DNA of 64,000 nt from Sphingomonas sp. R-74633 (GTDB taxonomy: Bacteria > Pseudomonadota > Alphaproteobacteria > Sphingomonadales > Sphingomonadaceae): the NCBI RefSeq assembly GCF_013416555.1, contig NZ_JACCFG010000001.1, positions 1,239,057 to 1,303,056 of the forward strand, read 5' to 3'. Both the position numbers and the translations under genes were made by a program. The notes under the pieces were generated by a model. That model had not been told where the DNA came from. It did not search any database and was given only the letters and a program-made list of their open reading frames with translations. Each line of letters starts with the position of its first letter. Position 1 is the stretch's first letter. Shown here piece by piece: positions 59,452-64,000 of the stretch.

Positions 59452-60646
59452 AGGCGGCCGCCATCAGCTTCTGAGTCATCTCCTGCAGCGGCGGTGCCGC
59501 ATAGGATAGCAGCTGGATCATCCCGACAAATGCCAGGTCGTTCTCGGGGTCGACCCAGAACCAGGTGCCCGCGGCACCGTCCCAATGATAAGTGCCGCGC
59601 CCCACCGGTATCCCCGCCAGCTCGGGGTCGGTGAACACCACGCCGTTATAGCCATAGCCGAAACCGGGCCGGAATTTCTGGTGCCCGGCGACGAAGCGGG
59701 TTTCGAGCAGCGCATCGGGCAGGCAATTGGTCATCTGCTCGCGAACGCCCGCACTGCTGACGATCCGGCGGCCGTCCAGCGCACCCTCATTCAGCAGCAT
59801 CTGAGCATAGCGGGCATAATCGAGCGCGGTCGAATAGAGGCCCGCCCCACCCATGGCGAGACCGGGTTCGCTGTCCGGGTCGGGCCGCATCGGGTTCACC
59901 GCCCATTTCTCCAGCGGACCTTCCAAAGGCTTGAAATAGAGGCTGGCGAGGCGGTGGCGCTTCTCAGGCGGGACGAAGAAGCCGGTGTCCGTCATGCCGA
60001 GCGGCTCGAAGATGCGAGTGCGCATGAAGTCGGCCAGGCCCTGCCCGCTCAGCCGCTCGATGATCGCGCCCTGCACGTCCATCGACAGGCTGTACCGCCA
60101 CAGCGTACCGGGCTGATGCGCGAGTGGCACGGTGGCAAGGCGGGCGACCATCTCGTTCAGGTCGGGCGCCTGAAGAATGCCCGCGTCGCGGTAAAGCGCC
60201 TCGATCCGGTCCTTGGACTCGCCGAGCGTCAGGCCATAGCCGAAGCCGGCGCGGTGGGTCATCAGCTCGGCCATGGTCGGCGGGTGATCGGGTGCGACCA
60301 GCGCGTCGCCCTCGAGCACCTTGAGACCGGCAAGTTCAGGGAGGTGACGCGCGACCGGGTCCTCGGGGCGCCACAGCCCCTCGTCGTGGAGGATCATCAT
60401 CGCGGTGGCGGTGACGGGTTTGGTCATCGAGAAGATGCGGAAGATCGCGTCCTCGGCGAGCGGCGCGCCGGTCTCGACGTCGTCGACGCCGAGGATGCGG
60501 ATGCGGGCGATCTTGCCGTGGCGCAGCGTCAGCGTGACCGCGCCGGCGACAACGCCCGCATCGATCTGCGCCTGCACCGCGGCATCGACGGCATCGAGCC
60601 CCTCGCTGGTGAGGCCGACCTGCTCGGGGGCGACGCGGTCCATCAC
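59444..60646 (-). CDS. Serine hydrolase of the beta-lactamase (class C) / esterase family
   Basis: A 400-residue penicillin-binding-protein-like hydrolase. The catalytic SxxK is SMTK with Ser73 and Lys76. The second motif, normally YxN, reads YSL in WRYSLSMD, which is common in EstB-like esterases, and the third (KTG position) is HWDG. No signal peptide is apparent, so an esterase or transacylase role in the cytoplasm is more likely than antibiotic resistance. Its start overlaps the stop codon of the upstream beta-mannosidase gene, so the two are translationally coupled; it might remove acyl groups from the mannoside substrate, but that is inference from position. Confidence 0.88.
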   Translation of the reverse strand: MMDRVAPEQVGLTSEGLDAVDAAVQAQIDAGVVAGAVTLTLRHGKIARIRILGVDDVETGAPLAEDAIFRIFSMTKPVTATAMMILHDEGLWRPEDPVARHLPELAGLKVLEGDALVAPDHPPTMAELMTHRAGFGYGLTLGESKDRIEALYRDAGILQAPDLNEMVARLATVPLAHQPGTLWRYSLSMDVQGAIIERLSGQGLADFMRTRIFEPLGMTDTGFFVPPEKRHRLASLYFKPLEGPLEKWAVNPMRPDPDSEPGLAMGGAGLYSTALDYARYAQMLLNEGALDGRRIVSSAGVREQMTNCLPDALLETRFVAGHQKFRPGFGYGYNGVVFTDPELAGIPVGRGTYHWDGAAGTWFWVDPENDLAFVGMIQLLSYAAPPLQEMTQKLMAAAFS

Positions 60647-63072
60647 CAGCTCGAGACCTCAATCGCCTCGCGGCGCACCTCGCCACCGCCGCTGTGCGTG
60701 ACGAGGATCGTCCGCTGCTCGCCGCCCGCGAGATCGAAATGATTGTCCTCGAAGCGCAGCGCGGGGTCGTCGGAACGCAGGTGCACGGCGAGCGCATAGC
60801 GTTCGGCGGTGAGGGTGAGCGCGAGCCCTTCCCCGACCTGCTCGTGGGTCACCTCCAACCCGGGATCGGGCGCCAGCGCCAGATCCTTGACCGGCGCCAG
60901 CAGCGCCCGATTGGCGGGGAATGTGCCGCCCGCGCTGCGCACCGTCAGCACATGCTCGGCGGAAAGCGCGACGGGGCCGGGCCAGACGCAGATGCTGCTG
61001 TTCGGCGCCACGTCGAGCGGCACCTGCTCTTCCCATTCGGTGCCGCCCGCCAGCCGCGCCAGGGCAATGGTGGCGGTGTCGCGGACCGGGGCGAGCGTGT
61101 CGTTGGTGACCCAGAGCTCGGCACTGTCGCCGTCGATGCGGAAGGAGGCCAGCACCGGGGCAAAGGCGCGGCGGGTGGCATACCAGCTCGACTTGGCGAC
61201 GCCGTCATAGTCGATCAGGCTCCAGCTCACGCAGGGCCAGCAATCGTTGTGCTGCCAGATCAAGGCGCCCGAGCAATGCGGCTTGCGACGGCGGTAATGC
61301 TCGATGGCGAACTTCATCCCCTCGGCCTGGGTGAGCATGGTGAAGGCGACATAGTCCTGAAGCGTCTCCGGCAGGCCGGTGACGGGGATCATCATCGCGC
61401 TCGCCTTGTCGGCGACATCCTTGATCCGCTCGAGGAATCCTGCGCTGCCGAGCTTGAGATCCTCGGGTGCCATCCAGCGCTTGAGTGTGCCGATATCGGG
61501 TGCGGCCTGGATGCCGAACTCGCTGACAAAGCGGGCAAAATCCTCGGCATACCGAGTGAAGGCCACGCCCTTGGGAGAGCTGTCGCTGACCCCCACCGCG
61601 TCCTTATCGGGGACCAGCGGGATGCCGTGCCAGACGGTCCAGTTATGGACGTCGCCGCCGCGCATCGAATTGGGGCTCGGCCCACCCCAGGGACTTCCCG
61701 GCCAATAGGGCGTCTTGGGATCGAGATCGGCGAGGATGCCGGGGATGAGCTCGTCATAGAGAAACTGCCCGGCGAGCGGCGTGACGGTGCTGGTGGCGTG
61801 GTCGGCGAAGAACTGGATGGCCTGGTTTTCGTTGTTGCCGCACCAAAGCGCGAGGCAGGCGTGATGGCGGAGACGCGCGACCTGCTCGGCAACTTCGGCG
61901 CGGATATTGTCAACGAAATCAGGGTTATCGTCGGGATAGGGTGCGCAGGCGAACATGAAGTCCTGCCACACCAGCAGCCCCAGCCGGTTGCACTCGTCAT
62001 AGAAGATGTCGTGCTCATAGACCCCTCCGCCCCAGACGCGGATCATGTTGAAGTTTGCGCCCACGGCGCGTTCGAGCAGGTCGGTGTAGGACCGGTCGGG
62101 AATAGCGCCGACGAAGGAACTGGCAGGGACCCAATTTGCCCCCTTGGCGAAGAGGGGGATGCCGTTGAGGACGAAGCGGAAGAAGATGGTGCCGGGCTCG
62201 TCAGGATCGGGGGACTGATCGAGTTCGAGCGTACGGATTCCGGTGCGGTAATGAACTGTTTTGCCGCCGATATTGGCGACCAGCGTATAGAGCGGCTGCG
62301 CGCCGAGGTCGGCGGTCCACCAGAGCTGGGGATCGGGGACGCGCAGTTCGAGCTGGCCAGAGCCGTGACGCGCCCCTTCGGCGACGACTTTGCCTTTGGG
62401 ATCAAGGAGTTTCACGGCCACCTCAGCAGGCGCCGAGAGGTCAAGATCGATAGTGACCTCGGCAGAGGTGCCGATCGCGCGGGTCGCAAAGTTCAGGCTC
62501 CGGAGCGTCGGAGTGCGCGGTTCGATGCGCACCGGCTTCCAGATGCCGACGGTGGGCAGGTCGGGACCCCAGTCCCAGCCCCAGCCGAACTGCGCCTTGC
62601 GCATCAAGGTGCGGCGCGAGTGGCTGATGCGATCGGCAAAGCCGGGGAAGACCGGCAGCGGGCCGCCGGCGACCTTGAGCATCGTCGGGTGGAAGCAGAT
62701 CGCCAGGTCGTGCGCGCCGGCGGGGGCGTCGAACCGCCAGCTCCGGAACATGTTGTCCGCGGACCCGAGCAGGGTCCCGTCCAGATAGATGTCGGCGAAG
62801 GTGTCGAGGCCTTCGAACACCAGCTCGGCATCCGGCCCGATCTCGACATTGGTGTGCCACCACCATTCGCGGTCGCGCACCCAGGCGGCCTCGGCCTCGT
62901 TCCGGCCGACATAAGGATCGGCGAGGCGGCCCGCATCGATCAGCGCGCGATAGGTGTCGCCGGAGGCACTGGCGGGAATCCAGCCCTCGCCCTGCCCCGC
63001 AGCAGCACCGGCGGACGCGCCTTCGCCGGGCGCAAAATCGCGTATCCGCCAGGCACTGACGAATGTGCTCAT
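60643..63072 (-). CDS. Glycoside hydrolase family 2 beta-mannosidase
   Basis: Exo-enzyme that removes beta-linked mannose from manno-oligosaccharides. The 809 residues fit the GH2 layout: N-terminal jelly-roll (about 1-190, with WWWHTNVEIG and AQFGWGWDWGP), an Ig-like domain (195-300), the catalytic barrel (300-600) and C-terminal Ig-like domains. The acid/base is Glu415 in WCGNNEN, and the nucleophile is Glu518 in RFVSEFGIQ. No signal peptide is seen, so it should work on imported sugars in the cytoplasm. AGAGGA lies in front of the ATG at 63072. It is preceded by 35 bases after the acyl-CoA dehydrogenase gene on the same strand. Confidence 0.94.
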   Translation of the reverse strand: MSTFVSAWRIRDFAPGEGASAGAAAGQGEGWIPASASGDTYRALIDAGRLADPYVGRNEAEAAWVRDREWWWHTNVEIGPDAELVFEGLDTFADIYLDGTLLGSADNMFRSWRFDAPAGAHDLAICFHPTMLKVAGGPLPVFPGFADRISHSRRTLMRKAQFGWGWDWGPDLPTVGIWKPVRIEPRTPTLRSLNFATRAIGTSAEVTIDLDLSAPAEVAVKLLDPKGKVVAEGARHGSGQLELRVPDPQLWWTADLGAQPLYTLVANIGGKTVHYRTGIRTLELDQSPDPDEPGTIFFRFVLNGIPLFAKGANWVPASSFVGAIPDRSYTDLLERAVGANFNMIRVWGGGVYEHDIFYDECNRLGLLVWQDFMFACAPYPDDNPDFVDNIRAEVAEQVARLRHHACLALWCGNNENQAIQFFADHATSTVTPLAGQFLYDELIPGILADLDPKTPYWPGSPWGGPSPNSMRGGDVHNWTVWHGIPLVPDKDAVGVSDSSPKGVAFTRYAEDFARFVSEFGIQAAPDIGTLKRWMAPEDLKLGSAGFLERIKDVADKASAMMIPVTGLPETLQDYVAFTMLTQAEGMKFAIEHYRRRKPHCSGALIWQHNDCWPCVSWSLIDYDGVAKSSWYATRRAFAPVLASFRIDGDSAELWVTNDTLAPVRDTATIALARLAGGTEWEEQVPLDVAPNSSICVWPGPVALSAEHVLTVRSAGGTFPANRALLAPVKDLALAPDPGLEVTHEQVGEGLALTLTAERYALAVHLRSDDPALRFEDNHFDLAGGEQRTILVTHSGGGEVRREAIEVSSW

Positions 63073-63107
63073 CTTCCAGTCCTCTTTGTTCCGGAAAGGC
63101 GCGCCGA

Positions 63108-64000
63108 TCAGGCGGCAAACGCCTCCGCATTCACTTCATAAAGAATATCGGCATTCGACAGCGCAGCGCGCAGCAACCCGCGCGCCTCCGGCACGATCTG
63201 ATCGCCATAAAAGGATGCAGCGGCGCGCTTCATCGCGAGGAAGGGCGTGTCCGGGCCGGCGTCGGGACCGGCCGCGACCGCATATTGGCGCTCCATCAGC
63301 CAGCCGCATACCGCGACCGACAACATCGTCAGGAACGGATAGCTCGATGCGAGCCGGTCATCGGTATCGGCCTGCAGCAAATGGCGCATGATCGCGGCGC
63401 AATCGTCGATCAGCCCGAGCAGTTCGGCGCCGCTGGAGTCCGCACGCATCTCGTCGAGCAGATCGGCGAGCGCAGCGCCCCCGTCGCCGAGCAGCTTGCG
63501 CCCGACAAGATCGGCGGCCTGGATGCCGTTGGTGCCTTCGTAGATCGGCGTGATGCGGGCGTCGCGGAAATGCTGGGCCGCACCGGTCTCCTCGATATAG
63601 CCCATGCCGCCATGGACCTGGACGCCGAGGCTGGCGACTTCGTTGCCGAGATCGGTGCCATGCGCCTTGGCGAGCGGGGTGAGCAGCTCGACGCGCTTGT
63701 CGGCGGCAGCATCGCCGGCGCGCGCACGGTCGAGCTGGCCGAAGGCGTAATAGACGAGCGCGCGAGCGGCCTGGGTCTGCGCCTTCATCCGCAGCAGCAT
63801 GCGGCGGACGTCCGGGTGCTCGACGATCGCCACCTGCTGGCCGTCGCGGTAGCCCTGGATACGTTCGCGGGCATAGGCGACGGCGCGCTGGGTGGCGCGT
63901 TCGGCGACCTGGACGCCCTGCAGGCCGACATTGAGGCGCGCGTTGTTCATCATCGTGAACATGGCGCGGATGCCGCCGAGTTCGGGGCCGACCAGTTCGC
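63108..64000 (-). CDS. Acyl-CoA dehydrogenase, C-terminal part (5' end outside window)
   Basis: The frame enters from the right edge (reading ELVGPELGGIRAMFTMMNNA) and covers about 297 residues to the stop at 63108. It holds the C-terminal helical domain of a flavin acyl-CoA dehydrogenase: NARLNVGLQGVQVAERA, QVHGGMGYIEETGAAQHFRD with the catalytic Glu region, and ARITPIYEGTNGIQAADLVGRK. The additional ~130 residues after that match the extended C-terminal domain of the DmdC/AidB-like subgroup. The substrate cannot be read from this part. Confidence 0.92.
   Translation of the reverse strand, partial: ELVGPELGGIRAMFTMMNNARLNVGLQGVQVAERATQRAVAYARERIQGYRDGQQVAIVEHPDVRRMLLRMKAQTQAARALVYYAFGQLDRARAGDAAADKRVELLTPLAKAHGTDLGNEVASLGVQVHGGMGYIEETGAAQHFRDARITPIYEGTNGIQAADLVGRKLLGDGGAALADLLDEMRADSSGAELLGLIDDCAAIMRHLLQADTDDRLASSYPFLTMLSVAVCGWLMERQYAVAAGPDAGPDTPFLAMKRAAASFYGDQIVPEARGLLRAALSNADILYEVNAEAFAA

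Overview
The window looks like a chromosomal piece of a high-GC alphaproteobacterium of the Sphingomonas type. Pointers are the consistently high GC content in coding and non-coding DNA, the TonB-dependent receptor plus glycosidase cluster, a Tat-exported PaoABC-type aldehyde oxidoreductase, a beta-propeller histidine kinase with a LuxR-type regulator, and very long beta-helix surface proteins. No rRNA, tRNA, CRISPR array, insertion sequence or prophage was seen.

Layout. 1-4450 (minus): a sugar-uptake pair, a periplasmic GH3 beta-glucosidase followed by a TonB-dependent receptor that runs off the left edge, with palindromic operator-like sites upstream. 4758-5732 (minus): a LapG-like transglutaminase-fold cysteine peptidase, divergent from a two-partner secretion (type Vb) pair, TpsB (6081-7745) and a ~3938-residue TpsA exoprotein (7823-19639). 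19791-23584 (plus): paoABC. 23805-25571 (minus): two alpha/beta hydrolases. 25733-29387 (plus): histidine kinase and response regulator. 29627-37425 (minus): a type I secretion operon made of an RTX-tailed extracellular nuclease, its ABC exporter and its HlyD adaptor. 37726-56151 (minus): one giant gene, ~6141 residues, read here as an inverse autotransporter (type Ve) barrel followed by a huge beta-helix passenger. 56400-59451: three tail-collar-domain proteins, a GNAT acetyltransferase and two small proteins that I assign to the DUF6916 family. 59444-63072 (minus): a beta-mannosidase and a serine beta-lactamase-like hydrolase with overlapping ends. 63108-64000 (minus): the C-terminal part of an acyl-CoA dehydrogenase.

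How it fits together. About 45 kb is given to proteins put on, or sent through, the cell surface by three different routes (types Vb, I and Ve), with a LapG-like protease gene divergent from one of the adhesin operons. This reads as an adhesion and biofilm-matrix region set between carbohydrate-use genes.

The least expected observation is non-coding. Two copies of a 218-bp element, in opposite orientation, fill the gaps between convergent genes at 23587-23804 and 29393-29610. They share an identical 22-bp end, and each can form two hairpins whose arms differ between copies by compensating changes. The tail-collar/GNAT/DUF6916 cassette is the second candidate for an uncharacterised system.
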